A DNA stretch of 64,000 nt, from positions 11,240,484 through 11,304,483 of the forward strand of contig CM064681.1 of assembly GCA_032717465.1 (NCBI GenBank), in the 5' to 3' direction. How positions within the stretch are numbered: the first letter of the stretch is position 1; each line of letters starts with the position of its first letter. This document shows positions 1-10,916 of the stretch, piece by piece. Origin of the DNA: Coenobita brevimanus (lineage: Eukaryota > Arthropoda > Malacostraca > Decapoda > Coenobitidae). The position numbers and the translations under genes were made by a program. The notes beneath the pieces were generated by a model that worked only from the letters and a program-made list of their open reading frames with translations, searched no databases and was not told the origin of the DNA.

Positions 1-495
1 TTCTTTCTACTTTCCCTTCCTTCATTTTTTTCTTTCCCCCTCCTCTTCACTCTTCCTTCTTTTTTCCTTCTCCTTTTCCCTCTCTTCTTTCCCTTTCTCT
101 CCTCCCTCTCTTCCATCTCCTCTTCCCTCTCTTCTCTCCTTCCCACATATCTCTTCCTTTCCTTCTACCTCCCTCCCTCCCCTCATCTTGTATCTTCACC
201 TCCCATCATTCTTTCTCTCCTCCCTCCCTCCTTCAGCTCTCTTATTCTCCCTGCCGTTCCCTCCAGCCTATCTTTTTTCCCTCCACCATTCTCTCTCCTC
301 CTTTCCCCACTCACCTCTCTTTCCTCCTCTCCTTTCCTCCCCTCTCCTCCTTTCTCTCCCCACCAACAGTCAGCCATAACCACCTCAGCTGACACTATAA
401 CAAAATCTCTCTCACTTTTCTCCCTCTTCCAATCTTTTATATCCATTTCTCTCTCTCCTGCTCCCCTCTGGTATTCATTTTTCTTTTCACGTGTG

Positions 496-530
<35 letters not shown>
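1..530. repeat. C/T-rich polypyrimidine tract ending in (CT)n
   Basis: Almost every base on the plus strand is C or T. The tract ends in an uninterrupted (CT)16 run at about 497-529. Open frames on both strands encode only Ser/Leu/Pro/Phe-rich or Arg/Glu/Gly-rich strings, as expected from biased composition, so I call no gene. It is the first of about ten similar tracts in the window. Confidence 0.8.
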
Positions 531-531
<1 letters not shown>

Positions 532-1363
532 GTCCGCTTAACCTTAATGACTCATTACCATACACTCATTAATTATACAATATCACAAAGCCAGCCAGGA
601 GACAGGACGTGTGTGCTGGGCAATCCCCAGGTCCTGTCCTCCCCACTTACTGTTATTTAACCAGCCCATACCCCACTGACCGGGCTAATGTATGGCCCGG
701 CCTGCACTACAGGTGCAGGGAATCTTTAAACAAACAAACAAACAAACATTTTTTTCCCATAACTGGTAATTCTGTCAGTAATGTAGGTGTTTAGCGGGAC
801 CGACAGTCTTGTTAACACTTTCAATGACGTAGTTTTTTTTTTTTTTTTTTTTTTTTGATGCTCTAGTATTCATTTCCAGACGATTTTATTCAGCAGTGAG
901 TCCTAGGAGCCTGAGAGTGTTAATATCCTTTTGTACGTTACTAAGACAAGCCGTATCGATTTTAAAATGATACGGCTAAACAATGGACAAAGGAATATTT
1001 CTCTGTAACGAAGAATAAATAACTGAGGAAAAAGTGTTGCGAAATATCCTGAAAACTGTGGATGATCATAACCCCGCGAGCGCTTAACAAAGATGGCGTC
1101 CGTTTGTTATTGTTTTGGTTCCCCTTTTCTGTGATTAATTTAAAGGGGTCACTGTGGTGTTTTATGCTGCTTGTGAGGGGACGCGGACTGGGGCTTACAT
1201 TATGGATAACAGACGGTGCTTAGGGAGGTGAGTGAGGGAGGAGAGGAGGTAAAAAAAACAAAGGAAAAAAGGAAAAAAGAATAGGCAAGGGAGAGGAAGA
1301 AAAACGGCTAGGTAGTTCGAGGGAAGAAAATGGCATAGGGAGACAGGAATAAAGGAAATGGGG

Positions 1364-1394
<31 letters not shown>

Positions 1395-1453
1395 GTAAAG
1401 ACACGTGTCAAACTCTAGAACAGCTGGATTTCTTTAACACTTCACTACCCTAC

Positions 1454-1456
<3 letters not shown>
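531..1456. other. No gene recognised; poly(T) and short (GA) run
   Basis: Mixed-composition DNA with a 24-base T run at 833-856 and a (GA)11 run near 1373-1394. The stretch at about 877-925 resembles the dispersed motif at 61436 and 62605 (a GATTTTATTCAG-type start followed by GTGTTAATAT). Nothing else is interpretable. Confidence 0.5.
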
Positions 1457-1500
<44 letters not shown>

Positions 1501-1780
1501 TCTCCCGTCACCTTGCCTCATCTTCCCTCCCCACTCTTCCTCACCTCTCCCTTCCTTACCTATCCACACCTTCTCATGTTCCCTTCTCTCTCACTCTCTC
1601 CCTCTCCTATCCCTTCCCTCCCTCTCCACACTTGGTCTCTCCCCTCTTCTCTCCCCTCTCGCCTCATTAAGTAAATCCTCACTTTATTCCCCTCACTCCC
1701 CTTCCCTCACTCATTTCCATAACTACCCCTTTCCCCCCTCTCTCTCTCTCCCATCATCTATACAGTCCGTTCCCTGGTGC
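1457..1780. repeat. (CT)n microsatellite and polypyrimidine tract
   Basis: (CT)n at 1457-1495 runs into about 280 bases of C/T-rich sequence with CTCTCCC and CCTTCC words. There is no coding signal. Confidence 0.75.
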
Positions 1781-1879
1781 CCAACAAATATAAGGCGTCT
1801 CACACCCTCACCTCACCGAACCGTCAATACTGAATAATATTAGAGCTTTGTGCCGTTTTCTGTGTGGCGTAGCAGGCTG

Positions 1880-2005
1880 TGTAGCGCCTCTGCCTCAGCG
1901 ATTTAGTTTGTATATTACACCTTGCCATTTATTTATTTATATATTTATAGTTAGTGTTAGCACCATTAACTTAGCGATTTATTTTGCCTATTAAACTCTA
2001 ACATT
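1880..2005 (-). repeat. Diverged MITE-A-like fragments
   Basis: Two short stretches, about 1885-1945 and 1961-2003, match the end motif of the palindromic MITE-A family (clearest at 22536-22724): a CAGCGATTTA/TTAGCGATTTATTTTGCC core followed by a TTACACCTTGCC-type word. The match is partial and both boundaries are uncertain. Confidence 0.3.
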
Positions 2006-2064
2006 CTTTTTCACGTATATTTTTATCGTGTTAATATGGACCTAGCTTTGATCAGTGCCATACA

Positions 2065-2541
2065 TGAGGCTACTGGGTGTATTGTGCAGAATGAATGGCT
2101 AAGGTGTACTGGGGTGTATTGTGCAGAATGAATGGCTAAGGTGTACTGGGTGTATTGTGCAGAATGAATGGCTAAGGTGTACTGGGTGTATTGTGCAGAA
2201 TGAATGGCTAAGGTGTACTGGGTGTATTGTGCAGAATGAATGGCTAAGGTGTACTGGGGTGTATTGTGCAGAATGAATGGCTAAGGTGTACTGGGTGTAT
2301 TGTGCAGAATGAATGGCTAAGGTGTACTGGGTGTATTGTGCAGAATGAATGGCTAAGGTGTACTGGGTGTATTGTGCAGAATGAATCGCTAAGGTGTACT
2401 GGGGTGTATTGTGCAGAATGAATGGCTAAGGTGTACTGGGGTGTATTGTGCAGAATGAATCGCTAAGGTGTACTGGGGTGTATTGTGCAGAATGAATGGC
2501 TAAGGTGTACTGGGGTGTATTGTGCAGAATGAATCGCTAAG
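2065..2541. repeat. Minisatellite, 36-37 bp unit, about 13 copies
   Basis: The unit begins TGAATGGCTAAGGTGTACTG and ends GTGTATTGTGCAGAA. Unit length alternates between 36 and 37 bases because of a GGG/GGGG difference, and GGC/CGC variants occur in the TGAATSGCTAAGG block. Copies are nearly identical, consistent with recent unequal exchange or slippage. Confidence 0.93.
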
Positions 2542-2599
2542 GAAGTGGTGTTAGCAACCATCCAGACGCATTTAGAATACGTTGGTGTGTCATTGGGGT

Positions 2600-3232
2600 C
2601 TGGTGTTGTGGTGTTAGTGCTGGTGTTTGGATGACGGCTGGCTGGGTCTGGTGTGGTGGTGTTAGTGCTGGTGTTTTGATGACGGCTGGCTGGGTCTGGT
2701 GTGGTGGTGTTAGTGCTGGTGTTTTGATGACGGCTGGCTGGGTCTGGTGTGGTGGTGTTAGTGCTGGTGTTTGGATGACGGCTGGCTGGCTCTGGTGTGG
2801 TGGTGTTAGTGCTGGTGTTTTGATGACGGCTGGCTGGGTCTGGTGTGGTGGTGTTAGTGCTGGTGTTTTGATGACGGCTGGCTGGGTCTGGTGTGGTGGT
2901 GTTAGTGCTGGTGTTTGGATGACGGCTGGCTGGGTCTGGTGTGGTGGTGTTAGTGCTGGTGTTTTGATGAGGGCTGGCTGGGTCTGGTGTGGTGGTGTTA
3001 GTGCTGGTGTTTTGATGAGGGCTGGCTGGGTCTGGTGTGGTGGTGTTAGTGCTGGTGTTTGGATGACGGCTGGCTGGGTCTGGTGTGGTGGTGTTAGTGC
3101 TGGTGTTTTGATGAGGGCTGGCTGGGTCTGGTGTGGTGGTGTTAGTGCTGGTGTTTTGATGAGGGCTGGCTGGGTCTGGTGTGGTGGTGTTAGTGCTGGT
3201 GTTTTGATGACGGCTGGCTGGGTCTGGTGGAA
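2600..3232. repeat. Minisatellite, 48 bp unit, 13 copies
   Basis: The unit contains GACGGCTGGCTGGGTCTGGT, then a GTGGTGGTGTTAGTGCTGGT word, then GTTTTGAT. Because 48 is divisible by three and the unit lacks stops in several frames, long open frames exist on both strands (a 16-residue Trp/Gly/Val/Ala repeat on plus, a Pro/Thr/Gln-rich repeat on minus). I see no start context, splice signal or flanking exon, so I treat this as non-coding. Variants are C/G in GACGGCT/GAGGGCT and T/G in GTTTTGAT/GTTTGGAT. A (GA) run follows at 3239-3263. Confidence 0.93.
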
Positions 3233-3263
3233 GCTTAGTTCAGAGAGAGAGAGAGAGAGAGAG

Positions 3264-3415
3264 TAATGTAGTTTCCAAAGCACTCTGGTAAATTGATAAT
3301 ATTGAGGAAAACTTCATGGGAATGTTCAAATTAGTCCTGCATTAAATTACGTCCAGCCAATTGCACCAAGTTTTTACGGTTTTTAGGACGTTTTAAGGAA
3401 ATGGAAGTCTTGATG

Positions 3416-3448
<33 letters not shown>

Positions 3449-4100
3449 CCTCCAAATTTCAGGCCAGTTCATAGTTTTTTTTTTTTACACATGCAACTAT
3501 TAATGTTTTTCTGTTACTGCTGATGTTGTCTTCGTTGATGACCTACGTGGAGATCATCATCATTATCATCATCATCATTATCATTATAGAATTATTTCCC
3601 ACTAATACTTGATATGGGAGGGATCCAGCAATCAGTAAATGTGACTTACCAGTGCAGTGAAATTGGGGTTCTCTGACCATAGAGTTTTGAACCTTTGATG
3701 AACCAGTGGAGACTGTCCCGACATTCCTTGTATAATTTCCTCTTCCTGTTTTTTTTTTTCTTACCCAGCCATTGCCATAGTGGAAAGAGGCCTGAGGTAA
3801 TGATATATTTATGAGCACTGTTCAGGACGTTATCGGTCTTATTCCCTTCATATCTTCATCAGTCAGACGATTTCACTCAGCTTAGGAGTGGCTGTCCTTC
3901 CTAAGAGGATTAAGTCTCTTCCTTACGTGTCCTCTCCTCTACTCTTTTCCTCCACCCTTCCTGTCTTTCCTCCATCTCTCCTGTCACTTCCCTCCACCCC
4001 TCCTGTCTCTTTCCTCCACCCCGACACACACACTTTTTCAATGCTGCTCTTCACCTCCCCTTTCCACATCCCTTCTTTGCTGATTGGACTAATTTGACGC
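3264..4100. other. No gene recognised; short simple repeats
   Basis: Contains (CT)n at about 3414-3443, a T run near 3478-3486, an (ATC)n-like stretch at 3553-3590 and a pyrimidine-rich stretch at about 3920-4080. No coding or structural RNA signal is visible. Confidence 0.5.
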
Positions 4101-4123
4101 GTGGCCGCCCCACAGATTATGCC

Positions 4124-4127
<4 letters not shown>

Positions 4128-4208
<81 letters not shown>
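4128..4208. repeat. (GA)n microsatellite, about 40 units
   Basis: An uninterrupted GA run abuts the truncated head of SINE-1. The intact SINE-1 head contains a TAGAGAGGTGG word at exactly this place, so the run may have expanded from it. Confidence 0.95.
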
Positions 4209-4212
<4 letters not shown>

Positions 4213-4521
4213 CTGCAATCCTACCGGACCCAAGTTCAAATCCCCGCAGGGGCAGGGAACAGTTTAAGGATCTGAATTTCATAAAAGCAGACTTAACCGA
4301 TCTACCAGAAGACCCGCCGACATGTCGTAAAAATACCCCCAGTAATATCAATACGCCAGTCCTGTATGAGACAGCCCTAGCATGTATACAATATGGACGG
4401 TGGGTGTTAGCGCCGAAGTGGTGACATGTAGAGGTGCATGGTATGTAGGAGGACTACTGGGCCTTGAGTGCAGGCTGTGAAGCCTATGCCCAGAGTCGGA
4501 CACATAAAAAAAAAAAAAAAA
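4208..4521 (+). mobile_element. SINE-1 copy, tRNA-derived, poly(A)-tailed
   Basis: The body matches, in opposite orientation, 19351-19695. Shared landmarks in order: CCTGCAATCCTACCGGACCC, a B-box-like AGTTCAAATCC, GGGGCAGGGAACAGTTTAAG, CTACCAGAAGACCCGCCGAC, CCAGTCCTGTATGAGACAGC, GACATGTAGAGGTG, and GCCCAGAGTCGGACACAT followed by a poly(A) tail at 4506-4521. The A-box half of the head is absent here, replaced by the preceding (GA)n. Orientation follows from the B box and the A tail. Such elements are transcribed by RNA polymerase III and mobilised by LINE machinery; the partner LINE is not identifiable. Confidence 0.88.
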
Positions 4522-4599
4522 TAGAATGATCTCAATTGGGTACTTGATTCTCCATTTGTCACACGAAGTAGCAAACTGCACACGTCACGCACTGCTGGG

Positions 4600-5395
4600 C
4601 CACTCAGGCAGGCAGGCAGGCAGGCAGGCAGAGGGGTGGGCTGGCAAGCAGGGAGGCAGGGAAATTGGTAGGAAGGGAGGCAGGGAATTAAGTAGGTAAG
4701 AAAGAAGATAAGTAAACGGGTCAGCAGGGAGGAAGGGAGGTACGTAGCTGGGAACGCAGGTTGGAAGAGAGGCAGAGATGTAGTAAAACTGTGAATCAGG
4801 CAGACAAGGAGGCAGGGAGATACAGGAAGAAAGGCAGGCAGGAAAGCAGGGAGTCTGGTGGGCAGGCAGGGAGGCAGGAGGAGACGTGAGAACGGTGACA
4901 AGTTGGCAGGCAGACAGGCAAACGGGAAGGTAGGCAAGGAGGAAGGCAGACATCTAGGTAGGAAGGCAGTAAGGCAGCTGGGAAGGGAGGCAGAGAAGCA
5001 AGATGAAAGAGGGGAAGCAGAGGACAGACGAAAAGAGACTGGAAAACCGCTGAGCGAGGCAGGGGGATATTAGAGTGAGGCAGAGAGAGGATTAGGCAGG
5101 GAGACAGGCAGAGAGAAACAGGAGGATATGAAGGAAGAAAAGGAAAGCAAGGCAGAGAGAGAATTATAGATGGAGACAGGGAAAAAGGAGAAAGGAAGGA
5201 GGGTGTGTGAAGGAAGGTAGGGAGAGCAAGCCAGAGAGACGACTAGGCAGGGTGAGTGAAGCAGGGAAAGGAAGAGACAGGTAGCGGAAGGGGTAGGCAG
5301 GAACACAGGCAGAGAGAGGCAGCAAAAAAGAAGAGACAGGCAGGAAAGGCAAGAAGGCAAGGAGAAAGAGTTAGGTAGGAATAGAGATGGCGAGG
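4600..5395. repeat. Purine-rich degenerate GGCAGGNAGG block
   Basis: About 800 bases of A/G-rich plus strand built from GGCAGG, GGAAGG and GGCAGAGAG words, starting with a regular (GGCA)n at 4600-4630. Open frames on the minus strand are Leu/Pro/Ser/Cys-rich translations of the repeat. Confidence 0.75.
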
Positions 5396-5495
5396 CAAGA
5401 AAATATAATGATAAAAGTTGGCGTGTACGTGACAATAATTATTCTGTAAATAACTAAAATAGTGTGATCTTCTTTACTTTGCCTTATGTTCTCAG

Positions 5496-5498
<3 letters not shown>

Positions 5499-5571
<73 letters not shown>
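5499..5571. repeat. (GT)n microsatellite, about 36 units
   Basis: A perfect GT run. Confidence 0.95.
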
Positions 5572-5572
<1 letters not shown>

Positions 5573-5689
5573 ACGTACATGTACACTTTTAATCACTACA
5601 TTAGCACTGTAATGTGGGAGTTATGATAATTACATTCTTCCGTCCACGTAATTTTCACCTCCACTAAAGTAACGAGAATAAGAATAATT

Positions 5690-5910
5690 AGTTTAATTTC
5701 CTAGTACAGTGCGGTAGGTGAGGACGACCACCATCCACTCACTCGATGTCGTGCAGTTTACTAATGACTGCAGTGACAAACCAAATGGTTTCTTGTAGTG
5801 GTAATTCAGGAAACCATTTACTACGTCGGGTGGTAACCATACAACGGGAGGTACTGGGGTAAGGTGCTCACACGGGATAGTGCCCATAAAGATTTCCATC
5901 CGAGGGTTGG
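5690..5910 (+). repeat. Unclassified dispersed repeat U1, copy 1
   Basis: Segments match the reverse complement of 62935-63260: GTGCGGTAGGTGAGG with GACCACCATCCACT and ATGTCGTGCAG, then AGGAAACCATTTAC with GGGTGGTAAC, then TTTCCATCCGAG. Order is kept; spacing differs because of an A-rich insertion of about 100 bp in the other copy. There are no coding motifs, and the class is unknown. A CAGGGCCCCTAC-containing stretch follows to about 6030. Confidence 0.5.
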
Positions 5911-6184
5911 TTAGGGTTTGTTAGTCACATAATGCTACTCAGGGGCGACGTGGCTGGTCACCCTAACCTTACATGTGGGCACCAAGGAGCCTAGTCCAGG
6001 GCCCCTACGCTGCTGATGGGGCAATATGGCATGGATGATACATAGATGGTACTGACTATTTTGTGTGGCATTTTGGTATAAAGTTTTGTACCGGGTTTGG
6101 TTGTAATTCCTTGTACGTTATTTTGTATTCTGTTATTACTGAGGTTTGTAGTTGGTTTGGTGGCTAGTTCTGGAGTTGATTGGA

Positions 6185-6625
6185 GCTTTAGGTAGCGAAG
6201 GTGAGGCAGGGTACGGTGAAGTAAGGAGGAATTAGGCAGGGTATGGGGAGGTAGGGTTGAGTGAGGCAGGATTAGTTATGCAGGGTGAGGCAGGATAGGG
6301 TGAGGTAGGGTAAAACGAGGCAGAGTAGGGTGAGACCTAGTTGTGTAGGGTGAGACAAGGCAGGGTGAGACCTAGTTGTGTAGAGTGAGACAAGGTAGGG
6401 TGAGACCTAGTGGGGTAGGGTGAGACAAGGCAGGGTGAGACCTAGTGGGGTAGGGTGAGACAGGGCAGGGTGAGGCCTAGTGGGGTAGGGTGAGACAAGG
6501 CAGGGTGAGGCCTAGTGGGGTAGGGTGAGACAAGGCAGGGTAAGACCTAGTGGGATAGGGTGAGACAGGGTAGGGTGGGGCCTAGTGGGGTAGGGTGAGG
6601 CAAGGCAGGGTACGATGGAAGGTCT
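6185..6625. repeat. Degenerate minisatellite, about 35 bp unit
   Basis: Built from GGGTGAGACAAGGCAG and GGGTGAGACCTAGTGG half-units, alternating about ten times, with more diverged GAGGCAGGGTA units on the left edge. Confidence 0.8.
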
Positions 6626-6654
6626 GATTGACATTTATTAGCGGCAAGATCGTG

Positions 6655-7205
6655 TTTCCCTCCACCCTCTTCCAAGCTTTTTATCTCTCTCTTTCTTTTC
6701 TCTTTCCCTCTTCCTCCTCCTCCTCTGCTCCTTTTCCCCTCCCATTCTTTCTCTCCATCTTCCTCTCTCCTCTCAAATTTCTCGTTTTCCTCCCTTTCTA
6801 TTCTTTTCTCTTCCCTATTCTCCTTGTCTTCCTCCCCTATTCTGTCTTTCATAATCCTTCTATTTCATTTTCTCCTTTTCCCTTCTTCGTCTCCCTCTCT
6901 TCATCTCTCCCCTTCCCCCATTCTCCCTTCTTCTGTTCCCCTTTTCCCTCCATCTTTTCTTCTCCCCTCTTTCCCGTTTATCCCCTCTCTTATTCTTCTT
7001 CCTTCCTTCTCTTTTCTTCATTTCCATCCATTTTCATCTCGCCTTCCCTCTTCTCGTAGCTCTATCTCCTCTCCTCCCCATTCCTCTTCTCTCCATACCT
7101 CCCTCCCCCGCATATCTACTCCTCTCCTCTCTTCCTTGTCTCCTCCTATCCTCTCTTCCCTCTTCTATCCACCCCTTACTTCCCTCTTCCATATTCCTTC
7201 AATCT
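6655..7205. repeat. Polypyrimidine tract
   Basis: C/T-rich plus strand with CTTCCTCCTCCTCC and TTCTCTTTCC words. Ser/Phe/Pro/Leu-rich open frames are compositional artefacts. Confidence 0.75.
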
Positions 7206-7317
7206 TCTCTGCCACGTCACTGTGTTTAGAGGCAAATTATGGCTTTATATTTATGCCTGTTTACAAACATATCCCACTGCACGTGACCTCTGGGAGCATC
7301 AGGCCAGTACTGTAGGC

Positions 7318-7475
7318 ATAGATGGATAGATAGATAAATAGACAGATATGAAGATATAGATAGATATATAGATATGTAGAGATAGATTGATAGATAGAGA
7401 GAGAGAGAGAGAGAGGGGGGGTGATAATGGAGAGTCCTTGTTAATGATTCACACTCACTCTGCATACACCCATTT

Positions 7476-7509
<34 letters not shown>
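7318..7509. repeat. (GATA)n-like and (GA)n microsatellites
   Basis: A degenerate GATAGATAGATA stretch at about 7318-7400 runs into (GA)n plus a G run, followed by a second (GA)n at about 7480-7508. Confidence 0.85.
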
Positions 7510-7512
<3 letters not shown>

Positions 7513-7652
7513 AACAAAATCCTCTCTCTTTCTCTCTCAAAACAAACCCAGCCACTCAATCATTTTCTCGTCATTTTTTACCCTCTCTGTTTGCGTTAGG
7601 TTTAGCTCCCGTAAGGTAACACCGTGACGCATTCAAGGCTAGGGTGGGGGAG

Positions 7653-7667
7653 GTGTGTGTGTGTGTA

Positions 7668-7738
<71 letters not shown>
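7653..7738. repeat. Compound (GT)n(GA)n microsatellite
   Basis: About 37 bases of GT repeat pass directly into about 48 bases of GA repeat. Confidence 0.93.
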
Positions 7739-7740
<2 letters not shown>

Positions 7741-8006
7741 AGAGCATGCAGTATAAAAAAAGTTCGCAATATGTTGAAGAGTCCAAAAGTAAGTGGCAGG
7801 TAACCATAGAGACAATAACATTTCACAGGCTTTTTTTTTTTTTTTTTTTCCAGGATGGTGTGGTGGGATCATGTGTTTCTAAGACCTAAGAGGACTTCCC
7901 CAGGGTGATACAGAAACACAGACCTTGAGCCACCAGGACTCTTAACAGCACAAGGATGGCCAGGTATGTGTAAGATGCTATGGGGTGAGATGAAGAAGTT
8001 GTGATT

Positions 8007-8008
<2 letters not shown>

Positions 8009-8046
<38 letters not shown>

Positions 8047-8224
8047 TGTGTGTCTGTGTTCTTCAAGCAAGAAACATGAAGGCATTTGGTACCAGGACAA
8101 GGCTGTAATTTCCTGCTTTTAAATATGACAGAAATATGTGGTAAGAGTATACAGTTCTGTGTGATGCCAGAGGGGATATATTGTGTGATATACTAGTTTA
8201 TGTGAGTAATCTACACCACTCATG

Positions 8225-8260
<36 letters not shown>

Positions 8261-8261
8261 A

Positions 8262-8304
<43 letters not shown>

Positions 8305-8313
8305 ACACACACA
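8009..8313. repeat. (GT)n and (CA)n microsatellites
   Basis: (GT)n at about 8009-8045 and a longer interrupted (CA)n at 8227-8313 (CAGACA interruptions near 8255, CATACA near 8300), separated by about 180 bases of ordinary sequence. Confidence 0.9.
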
Positions 8314-8352
8314 AGGCGTGTATGATGCCTGTCTCATTATTTGATCCATTAA

Positions 8353-8607
8353 CCCATCCCATCCGGTTGGCATGTATACATGACGACCTGGGGACGTCCG
8401 GGTGGCATGTATACATGATCCAGTGTTTTAAAGTAGTATTGTTGTTGTATTATTATTATTATGATTATAGCATTATATTATAATATATTATACTGTAATA
8501 TATTATATACATGGCTGAGAAGTTATGGTTTAAATAACGGTGATTCTTAAGAAAAAAAAAAACTGCTGGTGGTTTGGGTGGTGAAAACAACCCCTGGACA
8601 TGATGGG
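8353..8607. mobile_element. piggyBac-like MITE flanked by TTAA
   Basis: TTAA occurs at both edges (8349-8352 and 8608-8611). The ends are inverted: left CCCATCCCATCCGG, right (reverse complement) CCCATCATGTCCAGG. Inside the left end the 15-mer GGCATGTATACATGA appears twice as a direct subterminal repeat. TTAA duplication with ends starting CCC is the hallmark of piggyBac-superfamily transposons. At 255 bp it carries no gene and would be non-autonomous. Confidence 0.55.
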
Positions 8608-8891
8608 TTAACTAATAAGTCCTTTACTTCAGTGCTTACTCTTTGGCCTGTATCGTCGTTTGTGAAGGAAGCTCTCTAACGCCTTTTCCTTACCAGTTTA
8701 GTTTTGCATTCAGCTCAACCCCTATCCGCCGGCTGACGTGTATGCATGACAGGATTCAGGGCACGGAGGGCCGCCGGCTGACTTGATATACCGCACTCAC
8801 CTTCCCGCCACTATTTGAGAGTGGGACCATTTTCTGTGATACCTACGGGGTAGGTAGGACCCCCAGGTACCCCGCAGTTGCACGGTTCAGT

Positions 8892-9464
8892 TTGTGCTCG
8901 GCACTGGTAGTGAGAGGAGCTATGTCATCTTCCTTGACATCGTTGGATTCTGTCCCACTGCACGAAGGGCTGATTGCCTCATCAACTCCTGCGAAAATTC
9001 AGCCCTTAGGACCACGTAAAGGGCTTAGTGATAGTGCCATAGGACGTTTCCTTGACGATACTGTCTCCTCTTGTGCACTCAGCTAGAGTACGTCCTCTGA
9101 GGAGAAAAAAAGCTACGATGGGGAGAGCTCTCTCTCTCTCCCTCCAACCCCTACTCGCCCTCCAACATCAGAGAGGGCTCTCCAACTTCTCCAGGAGGAA
9201 GGGTCAGTCTATGAGAGTGATGATTTCAGCGATGAGGAGGTGCAAGATGACCCAGGGCATTGGGAAAGTGACACAGACATGGCGGTCATCTGCAGAAAAA
9301 AAACGCCACAGAGCCGTTTCCCCCACACTTTCGCCACCTGCTTGCTGACGTATCTTCCTCCAGCGTTCTCCCACACCTCAGCCTACCACTTCAAGGGCAG
9401 AATCTCCACAATCAGGCCCTTCGCGAGTGGTATGAGTACTGAGCAGGTGTGTGGGGAAGTGTAA
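8892..9464 (+). pseudogene. Remnant of an acidic N-terminal transposase-like frame
   Basis: Three overlapping frames read together as a Ser/Pro-rich then acidic segment. The second frame contains LQEEGSVYESDDFSDEEVQ at about 9165-9245. Acidic, Ser-rich N-termini of this look occur in piggyBac transposases, which fits the TTAA-type ends around it, but no conserved catalytic aspartates follow: the third frame ends at 9464 and the DNA beyond is AT-rich with stops. Similarity by composition only; it may be unrelated. Confidence 0.25.
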
Positions 9465-10164
9465 ATAGTGTACAGCAGTGCAGAAGTTTGTGTATTTTCA
9501 TAAAGGAGTGAAATGTGTGATATTACAGGTGAATTATAGAAAGTGCTAAGATATAAGTCTTTTATAAGTTATATTAGTGCATATAAGTGATTTATAGTAA
9601 GTACAATACAGGAGTTGATACTGTTTATTGGGTACTGGTTAGAAAATTATTGGATATACCTTGAGTTTGCGTACCTGTTACCTGAAAGAAAACCACTTGT
9701 GAGCAGGCCACAATGAACAATACCTGCTTCGCTATACCTAAATTATTTCACTCAATACTCAGGGGGATTGTGCCAAATATGAGCATCAGTGTATCTGTGA
9801 TGTGACGTACAAGTAATGTTAGTTGTGTAAAACATTTATATGATTTTCACTATAACCCTGATTAGTACAAAGCAGTCTGATTTACAGTACAAATAATTAC
9901 CTCATACTCTACGATCATGCATGAAAGAGCAACAGCACTTACTTGTCAAAGTGCAATTACCCGTAATCGTGATGTAAAGTGCAGCTCTAAGTGTCTTAGG
10001 AATGGAGAAATATGATTATTTATGGAAGAAGTGAGTCCACAAAAACTATGAGATATTTCCTTTCCCACACACCTACAAGGCATAGTGGCATGGTGGTGTG
10101 GGCAGTAAATCCTTGGGTGAGCCACATGAACCGGGTGATGACTCATTTTCACGGCGGTGAGTAA

Positions 10165-10460
10165 GAAGGAGTAGAAAAATCTATCTATCTATCTATATAC
10201 CTAGGCTGCTTCCCCCAAGGAAAGGGAGGTAGCCGAGACAGGACGACTCACCCTCCATTTACTCATCCATTCAAACACATTCATTCGCATCTTAGCCCCA
10301 AAGGGGAGAACGGACAGATCCTCACCGCATCACACCGCACAAGGGTCAACTGCGCAATGCAAGCAGTGACATCCACAGCAGGGCCCGACAGCAGAACTGG
10401 TTTACCCCTGCCACATCATAACAGACCCATCCCCTTACCCGCACCTGACCTGACTAGCTG
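10165..10460 (-). repeat. Possible 3' end of a LINE or SINE with (TAGA)n tail
   Basis: A short (ATCT)n run at about 10177-10197 precedes GC-richer single-copy-looking DNA (CTAGGCTGCTTCCCCCAAGG, then AGCCGAGACAGGACGACTC). Read on the minus strand this is a sequence ending in a tetranucleotide tail, the same tail type as the RTE-like LINEs at 43820 and 50935. I cannot find a second copy in the window to confirm it. Confidence 0.3.
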
Positions 10461-10916
10461 ATCAGACCAAATGCGGGAGAATATCCCCTCAGGGCTGCGT
10501 CATCACTTATTCATTCACAATTTCTCTCCATTTATTTCTGTCACGCACAGAGTGGAATATTCCGCATTCCAAGGACTCACAGGCAGTGTTACAATCACAA
10601 CTCCAGTCAGTGCTGCCAACGCTAGCCGGCCAGGCCAAGGCCATTGCCAGTGGCGCACGCTCGGAGCCGCGCGCCAAAACGTGAAAAACCACTCGTCTTC
10701 AACTCATCCTTACTCATCGACGGGACCACCTAGAGACTTCGGGATACCTTCATTGGAAAGAGGAAGAGTTGTTGAGTCTTATGAACTATCATTGAATTCT
10801 CTAGCTTTTATAGTTTGTCAGATATAAGGGTTTGAAGTAAGGGTATTTTTTCCAAAATCTTAAATCGCCTGTAGAGAGGAGTGTACAGCAGCCGGGAACC
10901 CTCCGGCGGCTAAGGG

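Larger units (their letters stand above)
8715..10914. mobile_element. Candidate larger, decayed piggyBac-like element
   Basis: The right edge reads CCGGCGGCTAAGGG followed by TTAA (10915-10918). The left edge begins CCCCTATCCGCCGGCTGAC, preceded by TCAA, a possible mutated TTAA. Both ends start with CCC and share CCGCCGG within 20 bases. As in the MITE just upstream, the left end carries a subterminal direct repeat (GCCGGCTGAC, near 8729 and 8772) around a TGTATGCATGACAG word. Inside are remnants of an acidic open frame (see 8892-9464). I cannot see a catalytic domain, and a LINE/SINE-like stretch (10170-10450) lies within. Boundaries are tentative. Confidence 0.35.

Noticed and set aside
2537..3283. 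248-codon minus-strand frame and 211-codon plus-strand frame with regular peptide repeats
   Set aside because: Both come from the same 48 bp minisatellite; open frames on both strands are expected when the unit is a multiple of three without stops.
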